Shown: positions 1 to 6,593, counted from the stretch's first letter. The stretch is DNA of 32,260 bases from Anaerolineae bacterium (GCA_016783145.1 JADHXD010000045.1:1-32260); one strand, 5' to 3'. A program made the numbers and translations. Notes: generated by a model from the sequence alone, not told the origin.

Positions 1-393
1 GTATGACGGTGCCGACAGGCGCTCAATGCCCGCGAGCGTGTCCACAATTCGCAACTCGTTGTTTGCCGAAGCGATCCTGCCCAGCCAGGCGTCCTCGAAC
101 TCCACGCCAGCGCGGAAATAGGCCACTGACTCGCTCAAGGCCCGCATCTGATCCGGCTTTGGCTCGTAGGAGTGGGGCTCATCTCCCGGGCCGACCATCA
201 CATTCACGCGCACGTGCTCGCCACCGATACGCTCCAGGAAGTACTTTTGGGGCAGAATGCTGACCGTGACCGTGAGCCCACCTCCTCCCTCGGCCGCGGG
301 CCCTCGCCCCGCACAGCCCTGGGCAGCGCAGAGCAGCAGGACGACGAGCGCGAATCTACCGGCCAACCGCCAAAGGCCAAACACGCCGCTCAT
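1..393 (-). CDS. Metal ABC transporter substrate-binding lipoprotein (ZnuA type), partial
   Basis: This gene starts with ATG at 391-393 and stays open to the window edge, so only the first 131 residues are visible. The start is a basic/hydrophobic export signal (about residues 9-26) followed by Cys27 in AAQGC, an imperfect lipobox. The mature part matches cluster A-I metal-binding proteins: a TVTVSILPQKYFLERIGG strand-helix start near residue 41, then GDEPHSYEP with His74, the first conserved metal ligand of ZnuA/TroA proteins. Such proteins capture Zn(II) or Mn(II) outside the membrane for an ABC importer; here zinc is the likelier ion because the gene follows a Fur/Zur regulator. Its ATG overlaps the regulator's TGA (ATGA), implying coupled translation. 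The ATPase and permease would lie beyond the left edge. The family call is firm; the metal is inferred. Confidence 0.85.
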   Translation of the reverse strand, partial: MSGVFGLWRLAGRFALVVLLLCAAQGCAGRGPAAEGGGGLTVTVSILPQKYFLERIGGEHVRVNVMVGPGDEPHSYEPKPDQMRALSESVAYFRAGVEFEDAWLGRIASANNELRIVDTLAGIERLSAPSY

Positions 394-830
394 CTGTCCG
401 CCCCTCCCTGGGATTGGCACTCCGAGCAGAGCCCGGTCATCTCTAGCAGGTGGCCTTCAATGAGGTAACCGGTTTCCTGCCGCACGCTCTCCACCAGGGG
501 GACCAACCCATCGCAGGGAAATTCCAGGACCTGCCCGCAGCGACGGCAGACCAGGTAGTGCCTGTCGCCTCTGGCCAGGGCATAGCTGTGACAACGGTCC
601 CTGGTGTGCACGCGCCGGGCGATGCCCAGCCCGTCCAGGATCTGCAGTGTCCGGTACACGGTCACCAGTCCCAAGCCCTGGTATCGTTCTCTTCCGCGAC
701 GATGGATCTCCTGAGGGCTGAGGTATTCCCGGTTTTCCTGCAGCACGCTCAAGATCGCCATGCGAGGCCGCGTTACTCGATATCCGGCGTGGCGAAGCAC
801 CTGGGCGATGTCACTGTCGACGACATCCAC
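390..830 (-). CDS. Fur-family metal-responsive repressor (probably Zur)
   Basis: The protein is 146 residues, the usual size of a Fur-family repressor. The N-terminal winged helix includes RVTRPRMAIL (about 18-27) and the recognition helix GLVTVYRTLQILDGLG (54-69). The C-terminal dimerisation/metal domain has RHYLVCRRCG with Cys95 and Cys98, and CSEC with Cys135 and Cys138, the two CxxC pairs that form the structural zinc site. The start is GTG at 828-830, chosen because AGAGGTG (complement of 839-845) sits 7 nt upstream. The stop overlaps the start of the metal-binding lipoprotein gene, so this is a regulator-transporter operon. That context favours Zur (zinc) over Fur (iron) or PerR. A palindrome at 845-859, just downstream of its own promoter, suggests autorepression. 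Confidence 0.92.
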   Translation of the reverse strand: MDVVDSDIAQVLRHAGYRVTRPRMAILSVLQENREYLSPQEIHRRGRERYQGLGLVTVYRTLQILDGLGIARRVHTRDRCHSYALARGDRHYLVCRRCGQVLEFPCDGLVPLVESVRQETGYLIEGHLLEMTGLCSECQSQGGADR

Positions 831-844
831 GATCGCTCACCTCT

Positions 845-859
845 TGAAAAAAGTTTTCA
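845..859. promoter_or_regulatory. Candidate Fur/Zur operator
   Basis: TGAAAA-AAG-TTTTCA is a perfect 6+3+6 inverted repeat. It touches the Shine-Dalgarno of the regulator gene and lies about 10-25 nt after its predicted transcription start. Fur-family proteins bind AT-rich palindromes of this size. The sequence does not match a specific well-known Zur or Fur consensus closely, so the assignment rests on symmetry and position. Confidence 0.45.
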
Positions 860-874
860 TTTACTGTCTTCCCA

Positions 875-903
875 ATTCTACCACGTCGCTATCCAGGCGT
901 CAA
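875..903 (-). promoter_or_regulatory. Sigma70-type promoter of the Fur/Zur-metal transporter operon
   Basis: On the minus strand TTGACG (898-903) and TAGAAT (875-880) are separated by exactly 17 bp. Transcription would begin near 868, leaving a leader of about 38 nt that carries the palindrome and the ribosome site. Confidence 0.7.
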
Positions 904-907
904 GAAC

Positions 908-936
908 TTGACAGATCGCTGAGGGAAGCGTACACT
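908..936 (+). promoter_or_regulatory. Sigma70-type promoter of the 2-oxoacid oxidoreductase operon
   Basis: TTGACA (908-913) and TACACT (931-936) have a 17-bp spacer. Its -35 box lies 4 bp from the -35 of the divergent fur-type promoter, so the two promoters are back to back. The expected start near 943 gives a leader of about 32 nt before ATG 975. Confidence 0.7.
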
Positions 937-974
937 CTTGCCGTTACCGACAGATCATTATGAGGCGAACCGTT

Positions 975-2177
975 ATGCGACAATTCCTGGACGGCAATAC
1001 AGCCATTGCCCGAGGAGCACTGGCTGCCGGATGCGACTTTTTCGCCGGGTACCCGATCACCCCAGCCACACCGATCTTGCTGACCATGATGCGCGAGCTG
1101 CCCCGCGCGGGCGGGATCGCCATCCAGGGCGAGGACGAGATCGCCTCGCTGGGCTTTTGCATCGGCGCGGCGATGACCGGGAGGCGGGCATTCACGGCGA
1201 CCAGCGGCCCGGGGATCAGCCTCTACTCGGAGAACATCGGCCTGGCGATCATGGGCGAAGTGCCGCTGGTCATCGTGGACGTACAGCGCATGGGCCCGGC
1301 GACCGGCGGAGCGACGACAGCGGCCCAGGGAGACGCACAGTTCATCCGCTGGTGCACGTCCGGCGGCTATCCGGTCATCGTCCTCTGCCCGGCGACCGTG
1401 GCCGACTGCTACACGCTGACCCTCTGCGCGTTTGACCTGGCGGAACGGTTTCGCTGTCCGGTATTCCTGCTGGCCGACAAAGAGGTCGCCTCCACGATGG
1501 ACACCGTGGACATGGGCAGCGTATCCCCTGTGGCCGTCCGGGAGCGAGCGACCGCACCGAACGAGTGTCTCTACCTGCCATGCGACTATCCCTCTGCAGA
1601 TCAGAACGTGCCCATGAGCCCCTTTGGTGGGCCACACTTGCTTCGATTCACGACCTCAACGCACGATGAGCGCGGCTACCTGACCAAGGACCCGGATAAA
1701 GTCGAACGCCTCAACCGCCACCTGATCGCCAAGATCGAGGAACATGCGCACGAGATCGAGCGGGTGAGGATCGACGCGCATCCGGAGGAAAACGCCGATG
1801 TGCTGCTGGTCAGCTATGGGATCACAGCACGGGCAATGGACGAGGCCGTACGTCAGGCACGTGGAGCCGGTCGGGCCGTGTCGGCGCTGACTCTGCTTTC
1901 CTTGTGGCCGCTGCCGGAACGGGCGCTGCGCGAGGCGATGCGCGGCATCCGGCAGGTCGTGGTGGCCGAGCTGAATGACGGACAGATACGTCGAGAGGTC
2001 GAGCGGTTGGCTTGCGGGGGCGCGCACGTGGCCGGCGCGCACGTGACCGGCGCGCACGTGGCCGGCGCGCACGTGACCGGCGCGCACGTGGCCGGCGCGC
2101 ACGTAGTCGGCGTGCACCGTCTGGATGGCGAGCTGATCACACCCGGACAGATCCTCGACACAGGGGGGCTGCGATGA
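975..2177 (+). CDS. 2-oxoacid:ferredoxin oxidoreductase, alpha subunit
   Basis: This is the pyrimidine-binding/transketolase-like subunit of a thiamine-diphosphate enzyme that oxidatively decarboxylates a 2-oxoacid to acyl-CoA with ferredoxin as acceptor (KorA/VorB type). The protein is 400 residues. It opens with FLDGNTAIARGALAAGC and FFAGYPITPATP (about 22-33), the family hallmark, followed by GEDEIASLGFCIGAA (with the conserved Glu) and TSGPGISLYSENIG. The C-terminal domain has LLVSYGITARAMDEA near residue 281. ATG 975 is preferred over ATG 960 because GAGG at 962-965 is 9 nt upstream and homologues start at this point. The stop overlaps the next gene (ATGA), so the two subunits are coupled. 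An unusual pentapeptide repeat occupies residues 350-379. Substrate (2-oxoglutarate, branched-chain 2-oxoacid or pyruvate) cannot be told from sequence alone. Confidence 0.9.
   Translation: MRQFLDGNTAIARGALAAGCDFFAGYPITPATPILLTMMRELPRAGGIAIQGEDEIASLGFCIGAAMTGRRAFTATSGPGISLYSENIGLAIMGEVPLVIVDVQRMGPATGGATTAAQGDAQFIRWCTSGGYPVIVLCPATVADCYTLTLCAFDLAERFRCPVFLLADKEVASTMDTVDMGSVSPVAVRERATAPNECLYLPCDYPSADQNVPMSPFGGPHLLRFTTSTHDERGYLTKDPDKVERLNRHLIAKIEEHAHEIERVRIDAHPEENADVLLVSYGITARAMDEAVRQARGAGRAVSALTLLSLWPLPERALREAMRGIRQVVVAELNDGQIRREVERLACGGAHVAGAHVTGAHVAGAHVTGAHVAGAHVVGVHRLDGELITPGQILDTGGLR
2022..2111 (+). repeat. Six tandem 15-bp repeats encoding AHVxG pentapeptides
   Basis: Six copies of GCGCACGTGRCCGGC run head to tail, alternating GCC and ACC at the fourth codon, which gives a 30-bp higher-order period; the sixth copy is diverged (GTAGTC). 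In the oxidoreductase frame they encode AHVAG, AHVTG, AHVAG, AHVTG, AHVAG, AHVVG. Each copy contains the palindrome CACGTG. Because the unit is a multiple of three, all reading frames stay open through it. This is a typical slippage-prone array, so copy number may vary between strains or be mis-assembled. Confidence 0.95.
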
Positions 2178-3541
2178 CCGAAGGATCCACACAGACCCCT
2201 GCCCCAGCTCATATCGCCACCTATCTCGACGCTTCGATGCTCCCTTTTCCCTTCTGTCCTGGCTGCGGCCATCACACGATCCTCAGAGAGTTGGACCACG
2301 CCCTGGTCTCCCTACAGTGGGATCCGCACTCTGTCGTCATTGTCACCGACATTGGCTGCGTGGGGCTGTCGGACCGGTACTTTGCGACCAACGCCTTTCA
2401 CGGCCTGCACGGCAGGTCGATCACTTATGCTACCGGGATCAAGCTGGCGAACCCCGACCTGCACGTGGTGGTGCTGATCGGCGATGGGGGCTGCGGCATC
2501 GGAGGGAACCATCTGCTCAACGCCGCAAGGCGCAACGTGGGCTTGACCGTATTGGTCGCCAACAACTTTAACTTTGGGATGACCGGCGGCCAGCACTCAG
2601 TCCTGACGCCTCACGGAGCGGTGACTTCGACCACAAGACAGGGCAACCCCGAACGCCCACTTGACCTGTGTGCTACGGTCTCTGTCTGTGGGGCGCGGTT
2701 CGTCGCCCGGAGCACCGTGTTTGACCAGGGATTGTCGGGGTTGATCGAGCAAGCGCTGCAGCAGGACGGGTTCGCACTGATCGACATCTGGGAGCTGTGT
2801 ACGGCCTACTTTACTCCCAACAACCGCTTCACCAAGAAGGCTATGTACGAACTGCTCGAGTACGGTGGTTGGGCCACGGGCGTCCTGGCGCAGAACGACC
2901 GCCCCGAATACGCGCGCGCGTACCACCGGGCAGCGGCGGCAGAGATGGCGGGGTTCCAGGGCACAGGACCAAGCGACGAACGTTCCCTCGAACCACGTTT
3001 CCCTGCCGATGTGCAGCAGCGTCTCAAAGTGGTGATCGCTGGCGCGGCTGGAGGCAGGGTGCGATCGACGGGACACTTGCTGGGGCGTGGAGCCGTGCTC
3101 TCTGGGCTCTATGCCACACAGCGCGACGACTACCCGGTCACGGTAATGACCGGGCACTCGGTATGCGAAGTGATCATGGACACCGAGCCCATCGGCTACA
3201 CGGGGGTCCCGCGCCCGGATGTGCTGATCCTGATCGCAGAGGAGGGATTGGCCAAAGCCAAGCACTGGCTGGCGGCGATGACAGCGGAGGACAGAGCCTA
3301 TGTCGCCTGCGACCTGCTGCCCCTCGAAACCGCTGCTCAGGTCATCCCTCTCGACTTTCGCAACTTGGCCTATCGCGCCACGCGGCGAAACCGGGCTATC
3401 CTATCCATGGGCGCTGTGCTGCGTCGAGAGGGCTGGTACCCGTTTGAGGCTGTCGAGGCCATAGCCCGAGAGACACAGCGAAAAGAGGTCGCCACCGCTA
3501 ACCTGGCGGCACTGGAAGCCAGCGCGCATCTCTTGCCCTGA
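2174..3541 (+). CDS. 2-oxoacid:ferredoxin oxidoreductase, fused beta (TPP) and gamma subunits
   Basis: The protein has 455 residues, far longer than a normal beta subunit (about 250-300). Residues 24-250 are the TPP-binding beta subunit: PFPFCPGCGHHTI (24-36), GDGGCGIGGNHL (103-114) and VANNFNFGMTGGQ (128-140), the GDG...N motif that binds Mg-diphosphate. Residues from about 275 form a gamma-type domain: RLKVVIAGAAGGRVRSTGHL, a glycine-rich start seen in KorC/PorG, then LSGLYATQRDDYPVTVMTGHSVCEVIM and RPDVLILIAEEGL. With the alpha gene this makes a complete alpha plus beta-gamma enzyme from two genes. No 4Fe-4S ferredoxin subunit is encoded alongside, so electrons probably pass directly to a soluble ferredoxin. 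The start is ATG 2174, overlapping the alpha stop; the longer upstream frame only runs through the repeat array and is not homologous. Confidence 0.9.
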   Translation: MTEGSTQTPAPAHIATYLDASMLPFPFCPGCGHHTILRELDHALVSLQWDPHSVVIVTDIGCVGLSDRYFATNAFHGLHGRSITYATGIKLANPDLHVVVLIGDGGCGIGGNHLLNAARRNVGLTVLVANNFNFGMTGGQHSVLTPHGAVTSTTRQGNPERPLDLCATVSVCGARFVARSTVFDQGLSGLIEQALQQDGFALIDIWELCTAYFTPNNRFTKKAMYELLEYGGWATGVLAQNDRPEYARAYHRAAAAEMAGFQGTGPSDERSLEPRFPADVQQRLKVVIAGAAGGRVRSTGHLLGRGAVLSGLYATQRDDYPVTVMTGHSVCEVIMDTEPIGYTGVPRPDVLILIAEEGLAKAKHWLAAMTAEDRAYVACDLLPLETAAQVIPLDFRNLAYRATRRNRAILSMGAVLRREGWYPFEAVEAIARETQRKEVATANLAALEASAHLLP

Positions 3542-3650
3542 GGGCAGCCCAAAGGCCAACGTGAGGGGGTCGCTCTCGCACGCCCAACTGCGTGGCACGG
3601 ACCACGGCCAGGACAGGATTCACCCACCCCAGGGGGCAGAGGGTCAAGCA

Positions 3651-3965
3651 GTGGCCAGACGCTCTTATCTACGCACCTCGGATATCGCCAGGGCAGTTGG
3701 CGCCCACCCCAATACGGTCCGTCTGTACGAGGAATGGGGGTTTCTGCCCCCGATCCCGCGAAGTCCCGCCGGATACCGGATGTACACGGAGGAGCCGCAC
3801 GCATTGACGGAGGCATCAGAGTGTGCTATACTGCAGCTACCCCTTGGGATACCCTCGATGGAGGGCCGACGGTGCGACCGAAACATGCGTAAAGGGAGGA
3901 TCCCACCATGGCAAAGATCTCGATCGAATACTGCACTGCTTGAAACTACACCCCTAGAGTCGTGA
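3651..3965 (+). pseudogene. Truncated MerR-family regulator (DNA-binding domain only)
   Basis: GTG 3651 opens a frame whose residues about 5-49 are a clear MerR helix-turn-helix: LRTSDIARAVGAHPNTVRLY followed by EEWGFLPPIPRSPAGYRMYTEE. In MerR proteins this is followed by a helical dimerisation region. Here homology stops at about position 3797 and the frame continues as unrelated residues (from PHALTEASECAIL) to a stop at 3963-3965, running through the promoter and start of the next gene. I therefore read it as a gene cut by deletion or rearrangement. A functional HTH-only peptide is possible but unlikely. Upstream 3542-3650 shows no gene. Confidence 0.7.
3804..3832 (+). promoter_or_regulatory. 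Sigma70-type promoter of the SelW-like gene
   Basis: TTGACG (3804-3809), a 17-bp spacer and TATACT (3827-3832) form a near-consensus promoter, so transcription would start near 3839. The leader of about 68 nt contains a small hairpin CCCTC-GATG-GAGGG (3852-3865) and ends in the strong ribosome site GGGAGGA (3894-3900). The promoter begins almost exactly where MerR homology ends. Confidence 0.7.
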
Positions 3966-4144
3966 GTGTCACGACTGACCTGATCAAAGAGTTCGAACCC
4001 AAAATCACATCCTGGGAACTGATCCCTTCCGGTGGCGGGGCCTTTGAGGTCAAAGTCGACGGGGAACTGGTCTATTCCAAGCTCGAGACCGGACGTCACA
4101 CAGACAGCAACGAGCTGCGGCCGCTCATCCAAGCCGCACTGTAG
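3908..4144 (+). CDS. SelW-like Rdx-family selenoprotein (UGA-encoded Sec in CxxU)
   Basis: Translated with the UGA at 3941-3943 read as selenocysteine (U), the frame ATG 3908 to TAG 4144 gives 78 residues. It begins MAKISIEYCTAU then NYTPR and contains LIPSGGGAFEVKVDGELVYS and KLETGRH. This is the Rdx/SelW/SelT/SelH fold: a beta strand ending in YCxxU, the redox-active pair Cys9-Sec12, and the conserved GG(A/V)FEV and YSK..TGR segments. Family members are small thioredoxin-like thiol/selenol redox proteins of the cytoplasm. The ribosome site GGGAGGA is 7 nt from ATG, and the reading frame is identical before and after the UGA, which argues against a frameshift. A SECIS-like hairpin follows at 3958-3976. 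A start at GTG 3962 would lack the active site. The selenocysteine machinery (SelA, SelB, SelC, SelD) is not in this window, so recoding is inferred, although the evidence is strong. Confidence 0.88.
3958..3976 (+). promoter_or_regulatory. Bacterial SECIS-like hairpin for UGA recoding
   Basis: AGTCGTG (3958-3964), loop AGTGT (3965-3969) and CACGACT (3970-3976) form a perfect 7-bp stem inside the coding region. The loop starts 21 nt after the UGA and has G as its second base. Bacterial SECIS elements are short stem-loops just 3' of the UGA with a G near the start of the apical loop, which SelB recognises. Position, stem and loop all fit. Confidence 0.75.
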
Positions 4145-4238
4145 CATCGACTTGCTCCGCTGGGACTGGATCCCGGCGGAGCGCTGTATTCTTGCCTCGC
4201 GCCGGGACGGATCGACATCGATGGTGCTTGGGGGATCC

Positions 4239-4276
4239 GTCAAGAGCTCCTCGATAGGCGTCGAGGAGCTCTTGAC
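4239..4276. terminator. Perfect 16-bp inverted repeat, probable bidirectional terminator
   Basis: A 16-bp stem (4239-4254 with 4261-4276) and a 6-nt loop TAGGCG lie between the converging SelW-like gene and the minus-strand membrane-protein gene. There is no U-tract on either side, so it may act as a hairpin-only stop or mRNA 3'-end protector rather than a classical intrinsic terminator. GGATCC occurs just outside each arm. Confidence 0.6.
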
Positions 4277-4291
4277 CTTCAAGGGAGGATC

Positions 4292-4672
4292 CTACTTGTC
4301 CTTGTCCTCGTCGTCGTCCCTGCTCGATCCTGCCAAGACGACGGTGACGATGCTCACGATGAGCGCGCCCCAGAATGCCGGCCAAAAGCCATCCACGTGA
4401 AAGCCGACGTTGAACCAGTTGACGGCAATGTATGAGGCCAGCCAGAAGGTCAGCCCATTGATGACCAGCACGAACAGCCCCAGCGTGAGCAGGATGAGCG
4501 GGCAGGTCAGGAACTTGAGCAGCGGCCGCACGACCGCGTTGACCAGTCCCAAAATGACGGCCATGACGGCGTAGAGAACCCATCCGCCCCCATCCACCCG
4601 GATGCCCGGTACGAGCCAGGCGGCGATAAAGATCGCCAATGCAGTGATCGCCCAACGGAACAGAAGCTTCAT
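4292..4672 (-). CDS. Phage-holin-IV-like four-helix membrane protein (DUF360/YvlD type)
   Basis: This 126-residue protein is almost entirely hydrophobic, with about four membrane segments (residues 5-21, 31-50, 55-76 and 100-117) and an acidic/basic tail SSRDDDEDKDK. The pattern LVPGIRV near the first helix, GLVNAVVRPLLKFLTCPL in the middle and GLFVLVINGLTFWLASYI is typical of the small membrane-protein family named after mycobacterial phage holin superfamily IV (YvlD type). Despite the name, most chromosomal members are not lysis proteins; their function is poorly known and some are linked to envelope stress. GAGGAGG lies 5 nt before ATG. It stands alone and converges on the SelW-like gene. 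Confidence 0.82.
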   Translation of the reverse strand: MKLLFRWAITALAIFIAAWLVPGIRVDGGGWVLYAVMAVILGLVNAVVRPLLKFLTCPLILLTLGLFVLVINGLTFWLASYIAVNWFNVGFHVDGFWPAFWGALIVSIVTVVLAGSSRDDDEDKDK

Positions 4673-4770
4673 CAGAACCTCCTCATTCGATAGCTCGCCA
4701 CATCCGCTATACGCAAAGCAACGCCCAAGTGTTTCTCCATAGATGCTACGACCGGCGATGTGCCCCTACC

Positions 4771-5679
4771 TCAGGACGATCCCTCGTCACCGCCGGACCG
4801 CGGGAGGGCGTCGGCCAGGGCCGCCAGTGTCTCCTCGAGCGAAGGCAGAGGGCTCGTGTCCTCGGGAGTCCGGTCGGCAAGGTGGGTGCTGCCGACCAAG
4901 CGGTACATATCGGCCGCGCCGGAGTGTATGTTGGGGGTCAGGCCCACGTGGCCGAACGTCTTGGCGATCTCTTCCATCTCGCCCACAAAGCGACGCGATT
5001 TGATCGGCATGGCGGGCAGGCCCTGCATACGGCGGATCAGGGCAGACTGGCTGCGCTCGTATTCCTGCTGCAGGGCGTCGAACACGCCCAAGACCTTGGC
5101 CGCGGTGAGGATCTCGGTGAGCAGGGCCGTCGAGCCCTTTGTCCAGCCGGCATAGCACATCTTGATCGCCGAGGCGAGGCCGATCTCTGCCCCAATGGGA
5201 ATGACGTGCAGCCCGTACCTGCCCAGGGCCTCAAAGGGACGCGTGTCTGGACCGGAGACGTAGACCCGCGGGCTGCTGCCGCCGCGCGGCGGGCCGCCGA
5301 TGATCGAGGCGTCCACGAACTGCCCGCCTGCGCTGACGATCTCCTCGCCGATCGCGCGCACGGTCTGTGGTGCGATGGCGTTACAGTCGGCATAGACGAC
5401 CTTGACGCCCGTTTCCGAGATGGCCTCGGCGACCCTGTGCGCGGCATTCCCCGCCTGCGCAGGAACCAGGATGGAGAGGATGAGGTCCGCTTCCTGGACG
5501 AGCGCGCCATACGTCGGCACGTCCTCAATGCCCGCTTCTGCAGCCAGACCGCGCGTGCGTTCGCTCCTCCCCTGGAGGCAAGTGATCACCCGTAGGCCGT
5601 TCTCCCTCAGCGTCTGGCCCACGCTGTGTCCCATGTCGCCGGGACTGAGCAGGCCCACCGTTTCAACCTTGTACGCCAT
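4771..5679 (-). CDS. NAD(P)-dependent oxidoreductase, 6-phosphogluconate/beta-hydroxyacid dehydrogenase-like
   Basis: The 302-residue protein has an N-terminal Rossmann fold starting VGLLSPGDMGHSVGQTLRE, the nucleotide loop (GLLSPGDMG) of a subgroup of beta-hydroxyacid dehydrogenase relatives, and VYADCNAIAPQT in place of the usual substrate-binding segment. The C-terminal helical domain (from about 180: IGLASAIKMCYAGWTKG) supplies the family lysine (Lys in AIKMCYAG) and resembles DUF1932. The enzyme probably oxidises or reduces a small hydroxyacid or sugar acid. ATG 5679 is chosen because AAGGA ends 8 nt before it; two upstream in-frame ATGs (5685, 5697) are badly spaced from any ribosome site. 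It lies 36 bp after the sugar-phosphate isomerase gene, so both are probably one catabolic operon. Confidence 0.85.
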   Translation of the reverse strand: MAYKVETVGLLSPGDMGHSVGQTLRENGLRVITCLQGRSERTRGLAAEAGIEDVPTYGALVQEADLILSILVPAQAGNAAHRVAEAISETGVKVVYADCNAIAPQTVRAIGEEIVSAGGQFVDASIIGGPPRGGSSPRVYVSGPDTRPFEALGRYGLHVIPIGAEIGLASAIKMCYAGWTKGSTALLTEILTAAKVLGVFDALQQEYERSQSALIRRMQGLPAMPIKSRRFVGEMEEIAKTFGHVGLTPNIHSGAADMYRLVGSTHLADRTPEDTSPLPSLEETLAALADALPRSGGDEGSS

Positions 5680-5715
5680 AGTCATTGTCCTTTCCATCCT
5701 CAGATCCGCAACTAT

Positions 5716-6468
5716 CTACTTGCCCATCGCCCTGAGCGCCTTGAGGCAGCGGTCCACACACTCGAGCGGTGGGTAGGCGTAGCTTTCCTGCTCAACGATG
5801 TACCACTGGGTGCCGCCGACGGTCTCGCACAACTGGAAGACCCGCCCCCAGTCCACGTCCCCCTCGCCAACGAGCGCCTGGGGATTCGTCGCCGAATACT
5901 CTTTGAGGTGCACGGTGAGCGCCCGACCGGGGTAGCGCTCGATGTAGGGGATGGGATCCCCGCCGCCGTGCAAGGCATTGCCGATGTCCACCTGCATGAC
6001 CACGTCCTGCCCTGTGTTGCTGAAAAAAGTATCCCAGGGCAGCTCGCCATCCATCGGCGAGAACTCGATGAAGTGGTTGTGGTAGCCGGTGAACATGCCC
6101 TCCTCGGCCAGTTTGCCCGCGATCTCATCAAAGATAGCGGCGGTCCCCAACCATGCCTGGCGCGAGTTGCGACGCGCCTCTGGCAGGCCGGGCACGATGA
6201 GGAAGCGGTTGCCCAGCGCCCGGTTGAACTCGACGGTCTCTGCCAGGCAATCGCCCAACAGCGTATCCAGGCCGATGTGGGTGCCCGCGACGGCCAATTC
6301 CAGGTCATCGAGCAGCGTGCGCAGCTCTCTTGCCGAGCGCCCATAGTATCCTGCGAATTCGACGCCTTCGTAGCCCATCTCCGCCACGGCCTCCAGTGTG
6401 GCGGGCAGATCTCGCTCACAGTCGCCGCGGATCGAGTACAACTGCAGTGCGATCGGAATCCGTCCCAT
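5716..6468 (-). CDS. Sugar-phosphate isomerase/epimerase (xylose-isomerase-like TIM barrel)
   Basis: The protein is 250 residues, a normal size for the AP-endonuclease-2/xylose-isomerase-like barrel family. Family landmarks appear in order: ALQLYSIRGDCERDLPATL at the first strand, MGYEGVEFAGYYG with a ligand Glu, AGTHIGLDTL, FTGYHNHFIEF, VVMQVDIGNALHGGGDP with the metal-binding Asp, TVHLKEYS, and a final IVEQESY with Glu. These acids and histidines normally hold a divalent metal for isomerisation or epimerisation of a keto-sugar. Substrate is unknown. ATG 6468 is chosen because GGAGG is 7 nt upstream; the frame is open far beyond it but that extension is not protein-like. It is the first gene of the minus operon and has its own promoter. 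Confidence 0.88.
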   Translation of the reverse strand: MGRIPIALQLYSIRGDCERDLPATLEAVAEMGYEGVEFAGYYGRSARELRTLLDDLELAVAGTHIGLDTLLGDCLAETVEFNRALGNRFLIVPGLPEARRNSRQAWLGTAAIFDEIAGKLAEEGMFTGYHNHFIEFSPMDGELPWDTFFSNTGQDVVMQVDIGNALHGGGDPIPYIERYPGRALTVHLKEYSATNPQALVGEGDVDWGRVFQLCETVGGTQWYIVEQESYAYPPLECVDRCLKALRAMGK

Positions 6469-6535
6469 GTCGTGCCCTCCTTTGTCCCTGCGGTTGCTGA
6501 CCTTGTCCCCTGTCCCAGACCCGTACGCACAGGTC

Positions 6536-6564
6536 ATTCTACTAGCGCGCATCGGAAAAGTCAA
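6536..6564 (-). promoter_or_regulatory. Sigma70-type promoter of the isomerase-oxidoreductase operon
   Basis: Minus strand TTGACT (6559-6564), 17-bp spacer, TAGAAT (6536-6541). The start would be near 6529, about 60 nt before the isomerase ATG. Confidence 0.65.
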
Positions 6565-6593
6565 CACCGGAGAGCCGTCCCTCCGAACCGGAT

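Noticed and set aside
900..1637. Minus-strand open frame opposite the oxidoreductase alpha gene
   Set aside because: A shadow of the alpha subunit in the opposite strand; the alpha gene has family motifs along its whole length.
2012..2173. Upstream extension of the beta-gamma gene through the repeat array
   Set aside because: The extension is only Arg/Ala repeat translation and lacks homology; ATG 2174 overlaps the alpha stop as expected.
3908..4144. Frameshift or sequencing error at the UGA of the SelW-like gene
   Set aside because: The frame before and after the UGA is the same and the UGA stands exactly at the Sec position of CxxU with a hairpin behind it.
5712..6530. Alternative minus-strand frame over the isomerase gene
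   Set aside because: It is a frame-shifted shadow of the isomerase with only Ser/Arg-rich residues.
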